Assembly: GCA_029240055.1 (NCBI GenBank)
Contig: JARBTT010000006.1
Coordinates: 1-40,216 of the forward strand
Direction of reading: 5' to 3'
DNA: 40,216 nucleotides
DNA from: Anaerosinus sp.
GTDB lineage: Bacteria; Bacillota; Negativicutes; JARBTT01
Every line of letters begins with the position of its first letter. The first letter of the stretch is position 1. The translations under genes were made by a program, and so were the position numbers. The notes under the pieces are model-generated. The model saw only the letters and a list, made by a program, of their open reading frames with translations. It ran no database searches and was not told the DNA's origin. Below, piece after piece: positions 9,379-18,554 of the stretch.

Positions 9379-9407
9379 TTGACACTAAATTTGATAAATA
9401 ATATAAT
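9379..9407 (+). promoter_or_regulatory. Consensus sigma-A/sigma-70-type promoter upstream of the TolC-family gene
   Basis: TTGACA (9379-9384), 17-bp spacer, TATAAT (9402-9407). Confidence 0.9.
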
Positions 9408-9463
9408 AAAGTGTGGTTTTTGACTGCATAGTCAAAACTCTAAAATTAGGAGGAAAATTAGAA

Positions 9464-10759
9464 ATGATAAAATATAATTTTAATAAACAGTTAACAGCGA
9501 TGGTGTTGGGTGCTTTACTAAGTTTCACCAGTGCAACCGTTTTTGCAAATGCTGTAGATTTGACATTAGAAGAAAGTATTGACCTTGCATTAACGAATAA
9601 TCAAAGTATTAAAATCTCTGGTGCGGCTCAGGAAGGCGCAAAATGGGATTTAGCAACAGCCAAAGGTAAGAAAAATTTCTCGATTGATCTTACACATAAA
9701 GACGGTAGAGGTGAAAGCTTTAGTTCTTCGAAAAACAAATTTGTAACAAGTAATGCTTTTTCGAATGCGGTAACGGCTACGTTGCCTATTTATACGGGTG
9801 GTGCATTAGAAAGTACGATCAACAAAGCGAAAATTAATACAGAAGTTAGTGATTTAACGTTTGAGAACACAAAGCAACAAGTAAAATTGGATGTAACTAC
9901 TGGCTATTTTAATATTTTACAATGTGCTGATGTTGTAAAGGTAAGCGAAGAATCCGTAAATAGTTTAAAAGGCCATTTACAAAATGTACAAGCACAATAT
10001 GCTGTTGGTACGGTAGCAAAGTCAGATGTACTTCGTTCTGAAGTAGAAGTGGCAGATGCAGAACAAATACTAATTAAAGCAAAAAATAGCTATGATTTAG
10101 CAGTATCTACCTTTAATAATGTGGTTGGGTTGTCACTAGACACTACGGTGAATATTAAGGATGAATTAAAGTATGAAAAATATGAAATATCTTTGGCAGA
10201 TAGTATTGATTATGCCTTAGCAAATCGTCCAGATGGAATTGCAGCGCAAAAATCAATTGATATGGCCAAAGAAGGCGTAAATATTCAAAAAGCTGGTCAA
10301 AAACCGCAGGTTGATCTTGCTTTGAGCAAGAACTGGGCTGATGACAAATTTGCTGGCACTGATAATAATGGCTGGGCTGTTGGCTTAACGACAACATGGA
10401 ATGTTTTCGATAGTAATGTAACACATTCTGAGGTTAAAAGTTCAGAAGCAGCTTTATTAAAAACTGTGGAAACGGCAAAACAAACAAAAGATTCGATTCA
10501 ATTAGATGTACGCAAAGCATATCTAAATATGACAGAAGCTGAAAAACGAATTCAGACGAGTAAAGTAGCTGTCGATAAAGCGCAAGAAGATTTCAAAATT
10601 GCACAAGTACGTTATAGTGCTGGTGTAGGTACCAATATTGATGTAATTGATGCGCAAGTTTCATTAACAACAGCACAAAATAACTACATCGCAGCATTGT
10701 ATGACTATAACACGGGTAAAGCAACGTTAGATAAAGCAATGGGCGTTGCCGTAAAATAA
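9464..10759 (+). CDS. TolC-family outer membrane protein
   Basis: ATG 9464 with AGGAGG upstream. Signal peptide, LTLEESIDLALTNNQSIKIS, second repeat LADSIDYALANRPDGIAAQKSID, and VRYSAGVGTNIDVIDAQVSLTTAQNNYIAALYDYNTGKATLDKAMG. Confidence 0.93.
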   Translation: MIKYNFNKQLTAMVLGALLSFTSATVFANAVDLTLEESIDLALTNNQSIKISGAAQEGAKWDLATAKGKKNFSIDLTHKDGRGESFSSSKNKFVTSNAFSNAVTATLPIYTGGALESTINKAKINTEVSDLTFENTKQQVKLDVTTGYFNILQCADVVKVSEESVNSLKGHLQNVQAQYAVGTVAKSDVLRSEVEVADAEQILIKAKNSYDLAVSTFNNVVGLSLDTTVNIKDELKYEKYEISLADSIDYALANRPDGIAAQKSIDMAKEGVNIQKAGQKPQVDLALSKNWADDKFAGTDNNGWAVGLTTTWNVFDSNVTHSEVKSSEAALLKTVETAKQTKDSIQLDVRKAYLNMTEAEKRIQTSKVAVDKAQEDFKIAQVRYSAGVGTNIDVIDAQVSLTTAQNNYIAALYDYNTGKATLDKAMGVAVK

Positions 10760-10776
10760 TTTCTTCATGAAGCGGG

Positions 10777-10810
10777 GCTGTTACAAGGTTTTGTGACAGC
10801 TTCGTTTTAT
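10777..10810 (+). terminator. Putative intrinsic terminator after the TolC-family gene
   Basis: GCTGTTACAA-GGTT-TTGTGACAGC followed by TTCGTTTTAT. Confidence 0.65.
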
Positions 10811-10954
10811 TTCCAAGTAGATTTCAAAGAATGCTCGTTTAAACTAGTATTAATTCAGTATCAATGGTAAATTTTTATTACAGGAAGTATGAATGCCGAC
10901 GTCGAAATATGTAAGATATATGGTTACGGGTATTTTGACTTGGAGGATAGATTT

Positions 10955-13900
10955 ATGTGGCGTAAAGCATTGATTATAATTACATTAGCACTGATTATGA
11001 TTGCTGGAATTAGCTTATTGTGGATAAAAAGTCAATCTTTTATGACGACAACAGCGGGAGTTCTATCATCTGAAATCACGAATATTTTAAATACGGATGT
11101 AAAAGTGGATTCTATACAGATAAAATCACCAACAGAAATCTCAGCAGATGGAATTACGATTTATACTAAGAATGGTGAAGTTTTAGCAACTGCAAAAAGT
11201 GTAGAAGTTGCTTTTAGCCTACTTGATATCATACGAGATAAATCTGTCATTCAGGCGATTGATAAAGTGATAGTAAATGATTCCGAAGTCAATATAGTCC
11301 AGCAAAAAGATGGCAAATGGAACTATATGGATCTTTTATCAGGTGAACAAAATGCTTCCAATGAATTTAAAGGAAAAGTAGAACTCAAAAATGCAACAGC
11401 AAATCTCAGTGCTGAAGGAAAAGAGGCAACGTTAGAAGATATTAATGGTACACTAGATTTTGTTAGTCAACCTTCCATTGCTTTAAATATTTCATTAAAG
11501 CACAAAGGCGGTAGTTTAGTAACTTCGGGAACTTTAGGCGGTGAGCACCAAGCACTTAGTATTAAAGCGGAAGATTTTAATTTAGAAAATTATTTAGAGT
11601 TTCTACCAGAAAATATGGCGATTAAAGTACTAAAAGGCAATTTGAAGAAATTCGATGTTACTATGTTAAAAGTAAATGGTGAGTATGAATTTAATGGTGA
11701 AACAATTGTTACGGGCGTTAGTGTAGAGGCGCAAGGTACAATCATTGATAAAATTGACGGTTTAATCCTTTTTAATGAGAAAGAAATCCGTGTATTTAGT
11801 CGCGGTAAGATAGCTGAGCAGCCAATTGTACTGCGAGGTACAACCAATTTAGATGTTGTGGAACCTGTGTTAAATTTACAGGTGAGCTCCAAAGGTTTTG
11901 ATGCAAGTAAGGTTTTAGCTAGTTTTCCACTGAAAGGCGCAATCGCTTTTAAAGCAAATATTACCGGTAAAATGAGTGAGCCAATCATTAATGGTGAGTT
12001 TAATGTTGCAGAAGGAACTTTATATGATTACGACATTCATAATGTAAAAGCACAATTAAAATTCGTTAACAATATGGTGTTTGTTGATCATTTTTCGGCT
12101 TCTATTCTGGGCGGAATTGTTGATGCTCATGGTCAAATCAATACGCTTACTGAAGAATATAACTTACAAGCAAAGGCCGACAATATTTCTTTAACAAGTT
12201 TAGGTGATTATATTCCACAAATTTCAGGTAATGCAAAAGCTGATGTAGCTATTGTCGGAAAAGGTTTAGATTTAAATCATATGACTGCTGTTTATGGCAA
12301 TGCGGGTATTGTCAACGGGACTTATCAAGGGATTGCTTTTGCAAATATGGATACTAGCTTTTACAAGCAAGGTGAAGATATTACGGTTGACTATTTAACA
12401 ATTGCATTACCACAAGGAAAAATTACTGCCGATGGATCGATCAGTGGCAATCAATTGGCTATTAATTTTTATGGTTCTGCAGTTGGACTTGAGCAATTAG
12501 CAAGTATAGATCAAAATCTCATTTTAAGTGGATTTGCTGATTTTTCTGGTCAAGTAACGGGAACTATTAACCAGCCACAAGTGAAAAGTAATTTTTCCGC
12601 GATAGACGGCAGTGCCTTCTATCAACCATTTAAAGTTGCGCAAGGTAGTTTAACTGCAGATAAAAATCAAGTAAATATTGAAAAACTTGATTTGTTAGAT
12701 GGCGTCTCAAAGCATGAAATAAATGGTACTGTTGGTTTGACAGCCGATAAATCACTCAATATAAAAATTTCATCAAGACAGGCAAGAGCTGAAAATATTG
12801 TGAAATTATTATTACCGGGTGAAGCTCTGACGGGTAATGTTGACAACGATGTTGTACTTACGGGGACGCTGGATAATATCAATGCTGATGGGCAAATTAG
12901 CTTCAATCAAGGCAGTTTTAGAGGAATATTATTAACAAAGGCACAAGGTAAGTATCAACGAAAAAATGGGCAAACCGAAATAAAAGATTTTTCTGTTAGT
13001 TCACCTAGTCTAAATGTGAAATTAAAGGGTGTTTTAACAGCAAATGAAGATCTTGATTTTGATATTGTTGCTGACGATATTGATGTCCAAAAACTTCGTT
13101 TACAACTACCATATCCGGTATCTGGTCAAGCAAAATTTATTGGTAAATTACAAGGAAATGTAGATGCACCAAAATTTAATGGACAATTAACGGCCAATAG
13201 TGTCGTTTTCAATGGCCAGAATTTGGAGAAAGTAGACGGCAAAATAAATTATGGCAATGATGTCGTTGATCTTACCTCGTTTAGTTTTAATCAAGAGAGA
13301 AGCAGCTTTAGTTTATCGGCAAATGCAAATATTAAGACAAAACAAATACAAGGTAATTTAGATGTAAAAGATGGTCAATTAGCCTCCATTTTAAAGATTT
13401 TAAATGTTGATCAAAATTGGATTGATGGGACACTCAATGGTAATATTCATTTAGAAGGTACAGCAGACAATCCTAAAGTACGTTTATTGGGTAATTTAAA
13501 AGAGGGGTCGCTTAAAAAATATAAATTAGATAATGTAGATTTAGATGTGTCCTTAGATGATAAAGTAGTTACAATTACTCGGTTTAATGCTGTGCAAGGC
13601 AACGGGAGATTAGTTGCACAAGGTAAGATGGATTTAGCTGGGGAACTTGATGTTGAAGTCGCTGGTCAAAATATTGAAGCTGGTTTATTGACAAATTTAG
13701 CAGATCTTGATGTTGACACTAAAGGAGTTCTAAATTTTGGGTCGCAAATAACCGGCACGATTGACAATCCAAAGGCAGATATCTCAATAGATATTCAAGG
13801 TGGCGGTGTAGGCACGGCAACCTTTGATTCACTCTATGGTATGTTTATATTGCAAGACGGTATTATTAATGTGCAACAAATACTTTTAAATAAGGGCCAG

Positions 13901-15241
13901 TATAAAGCGAGTGCTTACGGTATTGTTCCTTTGGCAGCAATTGTCAAGGGTGAAAGAGAACATGCTGACGTAAAAAACCAAATGGATTTAAAAGTATCGT
14001 TAGATCAAGCAGATCTTAGCATCTTGCCACTTTTAACCAAACAAGTTGATTGGGCAATTGGTCCGACTAAAGGTGGTATTACAATTGGTGGTACGCTTGA
14101 TAAACCACTCCTTAATGGCGCAGTAACTGTTACAAATGGGGCTGTTAAATTTAAACAATTAGCAAAGCCTGTCCAAAAAATGGCGCTTGATATTGAATTT
14201 TTAAATGATAAAATAGATTTGAAAACATTCGAAGGTGTAATGGGAAATGGTTCTTATAAAATTTCGGGAACTAGTCTCATCACAGCCCAAGGACTTGTGG
14301 ATTATAATTTTGCGCTGAATTTAGATAAACTTGATATTGTAAATAAATACTATACAGGTCCTTTGGAAGGTATGTTCACCCTGATTGATGATAAAGGAGT
14401 ACCGAAGATTGCAGGAAATTTGAATTTTGAAAATTGCACTGTGGATATTCCAACAATTCCTGCTAGTGAAACAGAGATGCCACATATACGACTAGATGTA
14501 GATGTGAATGTTGGTAAAAAAGTTCGTTTATATAATTCTTTCCTATATGATATTTGGATAGAAGGGCATGCTAATTTTACTGGTAGCACACTACACCCAC
14601 GGACTTCTGGAGAAATTCATTCTACACGTGGTACGATTAGTTACTTGAAGACACCGTTTAAAGTTAGAGAGGCAAATGCCTACTTTAATCAAGTTGGATC
14701 TTTGTTCCCGAGTCTTCATGTAGAGGCAGATACAAAATTAGAAAAAACGAAAGTCTATTTGAATGTTAATGGACCAGTAGAGACAATGAACTTTAAGTTA
14801 ACATCTGATCCGGAGATGAATGAACAAGAAATTTTATCATTATTGACTTTAAGGAGTCATTATAACAGCAAAGATAATAATGATTCTTCTATGGGGCGCG
14901 ACGAACTTACATCAATGCTTAATATTGGTTTGCAAATGAGCTTTTTAAGTGAAATAGAGAGTATGCTTCGTCAAGCAATTGGTGTAGATGAATTTAATGT
15001 AGTTCGGGATACTCTTTCAGCAAGTAGTGCTAACAATAATGGCTCAAGTCGTGAAGTATATAATGTTGAAATTGGTAAATATATCAATGATAAAACAATG
15101 TTAACATATACAGCAGGGGTAGATTATCAAGCGTATAAATTGGGTATTCGTTACGACTTCAATAATAGATTGAGTTTGAACGGGGATGTTGACCAAAATC
15201 ATAATACTACGATTGGGCTTGAAGCTAGAATTAAGTTTTAA
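10955..15241 (+). CDS. tamB: TamB/AsmA-like translocation and lipid-transport protein
   Basis: ATG 10955 with TGGAGGAT upstream. Single N-terminal TM, ~1430 aa of repetitive beta-rich sequence, and a C-terminal DUF490-like end (TSDPEMNEQEILSLLTLR, YKLGIRYDFNNRLSLNGDVDQNHNTTIGLEARIKF). Confidence 0.9.
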   Translation: MWRKALIIITLALIMIAGISLLWIKSQSFMTTTAGVLSSEITNILNTDVKVDSIQIKSPTEISADGITIYTKNGEVLATAKSVEVAFSLLDIIRDKSVIQAIDKVIVNDSEVNIVQQKDGKWNYMDLLSGEQNASNEFKGKVELKNATANLSAEGKEATLEDINGTLDFVSQPSIALNISLKHKGGSLVTSGTLGGEHQALSIKAEDFNLENYLEFLPENMAIKVLKGNLKKFDVTMLKVNGEYEFNGETIVTGVSVEAQGTIIDKIDGLILFNEKEIRVFSRGKIAEQPIVLRGTTNLDVVEPVLNLQVSSKGFDASKVLASFPLKGAIAFKANITGKMSEPIINGEFNVAEGTLYDYDIHNVKAQLKFVNNMVFVDHFSASILGGIVDAHGQINTLTEEYNLQAKADNISLTSLGDYIPQISGNAKADVAIVGKGLDLNHMTAVYGNAGIVNGTYQGIAFANMDTSFYKQGEDITVDYLTIALPQGKITADGSISGNQLAINFYGSAVGLEQLASIDQNLILSGFADFSGQVTGTINQPQVKSNFSAIDGSAFYQPFKVAQGSLTADKNQVNIEKLDLLDGVSKHEINGTVGLTADKSLNIKISSRQARAENIVKLLLPGEALTGNVDNDVVLTGTLDNINADGQISFNQGSFRGILLTKAQGKYQRKNGQTEIKDFSVSSPSLNVKLKGVLTANEDLDFDIVADDIDVQKLRLQLPYPVSGQAKFIGKLQGNVDAPKFNGQLTANSVVFNGQNLEKVDGKINYGNDVVDLTSFSFNQERSSFSLSANANIKTKQIQGNLDVKDGQLASILKILNVDQNWIDGTLNGNIHLEGTADNPKVRLLGNLKEGSLKKYKLDNVDLDVSLDDKVVTITRFNAVQGNGRLVAQGKMDLAGELDVEVAGQNIEAGLLTNLADLDVDTKGVLNFGSQITGTIDNPKADISIDIQGGGVGTATFDSLYGMFILQDGIINVQQILLNKGQYKASAYGIVPLAAIVKGEREHADVKNQMDLKVSLDQADLSILPLLTKQVDWAIGPTKGGITIGGTLDKPLLNGAVTVTNGAVKFKQLAKPVQKMALDIEFLNDKIDLKTFEGVMGNGSYKISGTSLITAQGLVDYNFALNLDKLDIVNKYYTGPLEGMFTLIDDKGVPKIAGNLNFENCTVDIPTIPASETEMPHIRLDVDVNVGKKVRLYNSFLYDIWIEGHANFTGSTLHPRTSGEIHSTRGTISYLKTPFKVREANAYFNQVGSLFPSLHVEADTKLEKTKVYLNVNGPVETMNFKLTSDPEMNEQEILSLLTLRSHYNSKDNNDSSMGRDELTSMLNIGLQMSFLSEIESMLRQAIGVDEFNVVRDTLSASSANNNGSSREVYNVEIGKYINDKTMLTYTAGVDYQAYKLGIRYDFNNRLSLNGDVDQNHNTTIGLEARIKF

Positions 15242-15256
15242 TTGGGGTTGATACAA

Positions 15257-15895
15257 ATGGAACTTAGTGAATATTTAAAAGAACTAAAAAAAATAAAAAT
15301 GTTAAATATAGAAGAAGAAACTAAGCTTTGGCGAGAGTATAAAATAAATCAAGATATTAAAGCCCGACAAGTTTTAATTGAAAGTTATCAACCTCTTGTA
15401 TTTAAAGCTGTTATGCAATTAAAAGTAAACGATAATGTCATGGATATTGTGCAAGAAGGAACGGTTGGTTTGATTGAAGCCGTAGAAAATTATAACCATG
15501 AGCGTAGTGTGGCGTTTAGTCTATATGCACTGCACCGTATTCGTGGGCGGATGCTTAACTTCCTACAAAAGGAAGGAGGTGCTGAGTTGACTTATATTGA
15601 CAGACCAATGTATAATGGGGACAATGTCACGACTTTAGGTGAAAATATTATCGATTTGGCACCAACAGTGTCAAATCAGGTCGAACAAAGCTTTTTAGTG
15701 GATCAATTAAATCATGCAATACAAAGGTTGCCGGAAAAGGAGCAACTAGTTTTGCAAAGTGTGTATATGAAAGATCAAGATGTAAAAGAAGTTGCAGAAA
15801 GTTTAGATCTCAGTACCACGCATATCTATCGCTTGCAGAAACGAGGGATTAAGAGGATTCGTGGAATGTTATCAAATCTGATGAAACATTGGTAG
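15257..15895 (+). CDS. Sigma-70 family RNA polymerase sigma factor (regions 2 and 4)
   Basis: ATG 15257. ARQVLIESYQPLVFKAVMQL..NVMDIVQEGTVGLIEAVENYNHERSVAFSLYALHRIRGRMLNFL (region 2); QRLPEKEQLVLQSVYMKDQDVKEVAESLDLSTTHIYRLQKRGIKRIRGML (region 4). Confidence 0.9.
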   Translation: MELSEYLKELKKIKMLNIEEETKLWREYKINQDIKARQVLIESYQPLVFKAVMQLKVNDNVMDIVQEGTVGLIEAVENYNHERSVAFSLYALHRIRGRMLNFLQKEGGAELTYIDRPMYNGDNVTTLGENIIDLAPTVSNQVEQSFLVDQLNHAIQRLPEKEQLVLQSVYMKDQDVKEVAESLDLSTTHIYRLQKRGIKRIRGMLSNLMKHW

Positions 15896-16061
15896 ATGCT
15901 TTTTAAATGATGGAAAACAGTCAAGTTACGGTGAATTTGTAAGGATATTGAATAAAAATAAGTGTTTTTGACGAATTAAAGCTAAAAACAACTAGTTTTA
16001 ATATTAACTTTGTATTGGATTATATATATGTTTGTATGATTGACATTAGGGGTGTGATCTA

Positions 16062-16640
16062 ATGGTGGAGTTAAAGGATCGAATGTCAAAACATGTCAAG
16101 GCGGCAAAAGCATGGCTTGGCAGGGCTGAGCAATCCTTTGATAAAGAGCAAAATATTAGAGGTGAGCTTGATTTGATGTTAGCGCAAGCGGAATTAAAGC
16201 GAGCGCAAGAATCAAGAGTAGAAAATAAGAAACAGTATAATAAATATCGACTAATTCACAGTATTCTTGCAGCTTGCATTGCTGGGCTAGTTGTAGTTGT
16301 TGGTTTTAGTGGATGGGAATTTTTAAATGGGAAACCAGCAATAAATACATTTAGTCATGTTAATAAAGTGGAACAAGTAAATAATGAGATTTTAGATAAA
16401 AATCAAAACATGTCAATAAATGATATGGATAAGCCAATGCAAATGGTGGAAAAAAAAGTAGATGTTCCAATCGCAGCTAGTAAAGTGACTAAAGTAAATC
16501 AAGAAAGTGAAACTAAGTCAAAAATTGAAGAAAAACCAAGTACAGCTTCAACGGTTAAAGAAGATGTAGTAAATTTACCGCCAGCACAAATGCAAAATTT
16601 GATGCGAGCTGCAGGTAAGTCACTACGTGGACAGGAATAG
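16062..16640 (+). CDS. Uncharacterised single-pass membrane protein
   Basis: ATG 16062 with AGGGGTG upstream. ~70-aa charged helical N-terminus, TM LIHSILAACIAGLVVVVGFSG, ~100-aa Lys/Gln-rich C-terminal tail. Confidence 0.75.
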   Translation: MVELKDRMSKHVKAAKAWLGRAEQSFDKEQNIRGELDLMLAQAELKRAQESRVENKKQYNKYRLIHSILAACIAGLVVVVGFSGWEFLNGKPAINTFSHVNKVEQVNNEILDKNQNMSINDMDKPMQMVEKKVDVPIAASKVTKVNQESETKSKIEEKPSTASTVKEDVVNLPPAQMQNLMRAAGKSLRGQE

Positions 16641-16662
16641 AGTAGAAATAGGAGGATAATGC

Positions 16663-18477
16663 ATGAATATTAATAAAAATTATAAAGCAATTTTATGTGC
16701 CTTAATGCTTACGACTAGTTTAGTAACAGTTACTACTCCCGTATCTGCGGAAGAGGTAAATGACGTTGAAGCACCAGCTGATGTAGTGGCATCTCCTGAT
16801 GCTGCAAAAACAGCTGAAGCTACAAATCCAGTGAGTGCTTATGTCAGCAAACCAATCATGAATATTAGTGTTGCTGGTAATAAAATTACGAAACAAGATG
16901 ATATTTTAGCGGTAACTAAGACCAAAGCTGGCGATTCCTTAACAGAAGCTGCAATTAAGCAGGATTTACAATCTATTTATGAAATGGGAAACTTTTTTGA
17001 TATTATTGTAAATTTTCAAGAAATTCCAGAAGGTGTAAACGTAGTTTATACTGTAATTGAAAATCCAATTCTCAAAGATATCGTCGTAAAAGGGAATACA
17101 AAAGTTGATACGAACAAAATTTTAGAGATGCTTACCATAAAAAAAGGTGAAATATTAAATACAAAGACATTAAATGCCAATGCACGTAGTATTGAAGCGT
17201 ATTACCATGATAAAGGATTTATCTTTACAAAAGTAAGCGATGTTGCAATGTCAAATGATGGCGTCTTAACGTTGTCTGTTAATGAAGGTGTATTAGAAGG
17301 TTTTCAAGTAAAGGGCAATACGAAAACAAAAGATTATGTTGTTACACGTGAAATGCGCTTAAAACCAGGCGAAGCTTTTAATGTAAAAGCTGCGCGTCGC
17401 AGTATGCAAAGAGTTTACAATTTAGGGTATTTTGAAGACGTTAATATGAAATTAAATCCTGGTCGCGAACCAAATGCTGTTGTTTTAGAAACTGATGTTG
17501 TAGAAAAACGTACAGGATCATTTTCTGTTGGTGCGGGGTATAGTAGTTCTGATGGCTTAATAGGTATTTTTGAAATTGGTGATACTAATTTTAGAGGTAC
17601 GGGAGATGCGATAAAAATTCATTTTGAATTTGGTGGCGATGCCGATACCTATGATAGTTATCAATTTAGCTATACAAAACCATGGTTAGATAGTAAACAA
17701 ACTTCGGCAACTTTTCGTGTATATGATATGACGCATGAATATGATAATAACGATAGAGATGGCCATTTGATAGAAACGTATGATAAAAAATACAAAGGAT
17801 ATGAACTTTCTTTTGGGCGTCCAGTCAGTGAATATTCAACCAACTATATTACGTTTAAAGATCGTAAAGATGAATATATTAAGCATGTTGATGGTACTAC
17901 GAATTATGGTGATGGGACGCATGCGCAATATTTAAAAGACAATTTTGGTGATACGCGTAGTGTAATTCTTGCACATACGACGGATACGAGAGATAACATC
18001 TACAATCCAACCGAAGGTGCAAAAGTTACAGTTAGTGGTGAATTTGCTGGCATTGCTGGTGGCGATTTCGACTATAATAAATATTCTTTTGAAGATCATC
18101 ATTATTTTAAGGTTGGTCGTAATCATGTGATTGCAACTAGGGCAACAGTAGGGTATGCGACTGGCTCAATGCCAGAGGCTGCATTATTTGATGCAGGTGG
18201 ACAAACTACGTTACGTGGTTATAAAGACGATCAGTTCCAAGGTAAAAATTTATTGCTAGGTTCTGTAGAATATCGTTTCCCAATTGTCAACAAAGTACAG
18301 GGAGCATTATTTACTGATTTTGGTAACGCTTGGGATGGTAATTATAGTGTTTCTGGCCTTCATACTAGTATTGGGGTTGGAATTCAAATGGAAACACCGA
18401 TTGGACCAATTCGCCTTGATTATGGTAAAGGTGAAGATGGTGGTAGAACACACTTTAGCTTTGGTGGTAGCTTCTAG
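16663..18477 (+). CDS. bamA: BamA/Omp85 family outer membrane assembly factor
   Basis: Signal peptide, POTRA-like repeats (ISVAGNKITKQDDILAVTKTKAGD; IVVKGNTKVDTNKILEMLTIKKGEILNTK; FQVKGNTKTKDYVVTREMRLKPGEAFN), barrel with LRGYKDDQFQG and C-terminal GPIRLDYGKGEDGGRTHFSFGGSF. Confidence 0.96.
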   Translation: MNINKNYKAILCALMLTTSLVTVTTPVSAEEVNDVEAPADVVASPDAAKTAEATNPVSAYVSKPIMNISVAGNKITKQDDILAVTKTKAGDSLTEAAIKQDLQSIYEMGNFFDIIVNFQEIPEGVNVVYTVIENPILKDIVVKGNTKVDTNKILEMLTIKKGEILNTKTLNANARSIEAYYHDKGFIFTKVSDVAMSNDGVLTLSVNEGVLEGFQVKGNTKTKDYVVTREMRLKPGEAFNVKAARRSMQRVYNLGYFEDVNMKLNPGREPNAVVLETDVVEKRTGSFSVGAGYSSSDGLIGIFEIGDTNFRGTGDAIKIHFEFGGDADTYDSYQFSYTKPWLDSKQTSATFRVYDMTHEYDNNDRDGHLIETYDKKYKGYELSFGRPVSEYSTNYITFKDRKDEYIKHVDGTTNYGDGTHAQYLKDNFGDTRSVILAHTTDTRDNIYNPTEGAKVTVSGEFAGIAGGDFDYNKYSFEDHHYFKVGRNHVIATRATVGYATGSMPEAALFDAGGQTTLRGYKDDQFQGKNLLLGSVEYRFPIVNKVQGALFTDFGNAWDGNYSVSGLHTSIGVGIQMETPIGPIRLDYGKGEDGGRTHFSFGGSF

Positions 18478-18487
18478 AAATTTTTTA

Positions 18488-18517
18488 AAACCAGGCAGCG
18501 GTTTGCCTGGTTTCTCT
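18488..18517 (+). terminator. Putative intrinsic terminator after bamA
   Basis: AAACCAGGCA-GCGGTT-TGCCTGGTTT; the T-tract is short. Confidence 0.65.
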
Positions 18518-18554
18518 TATAAACATTTGCAAGTTCGTATTGAGGTGAACGATC

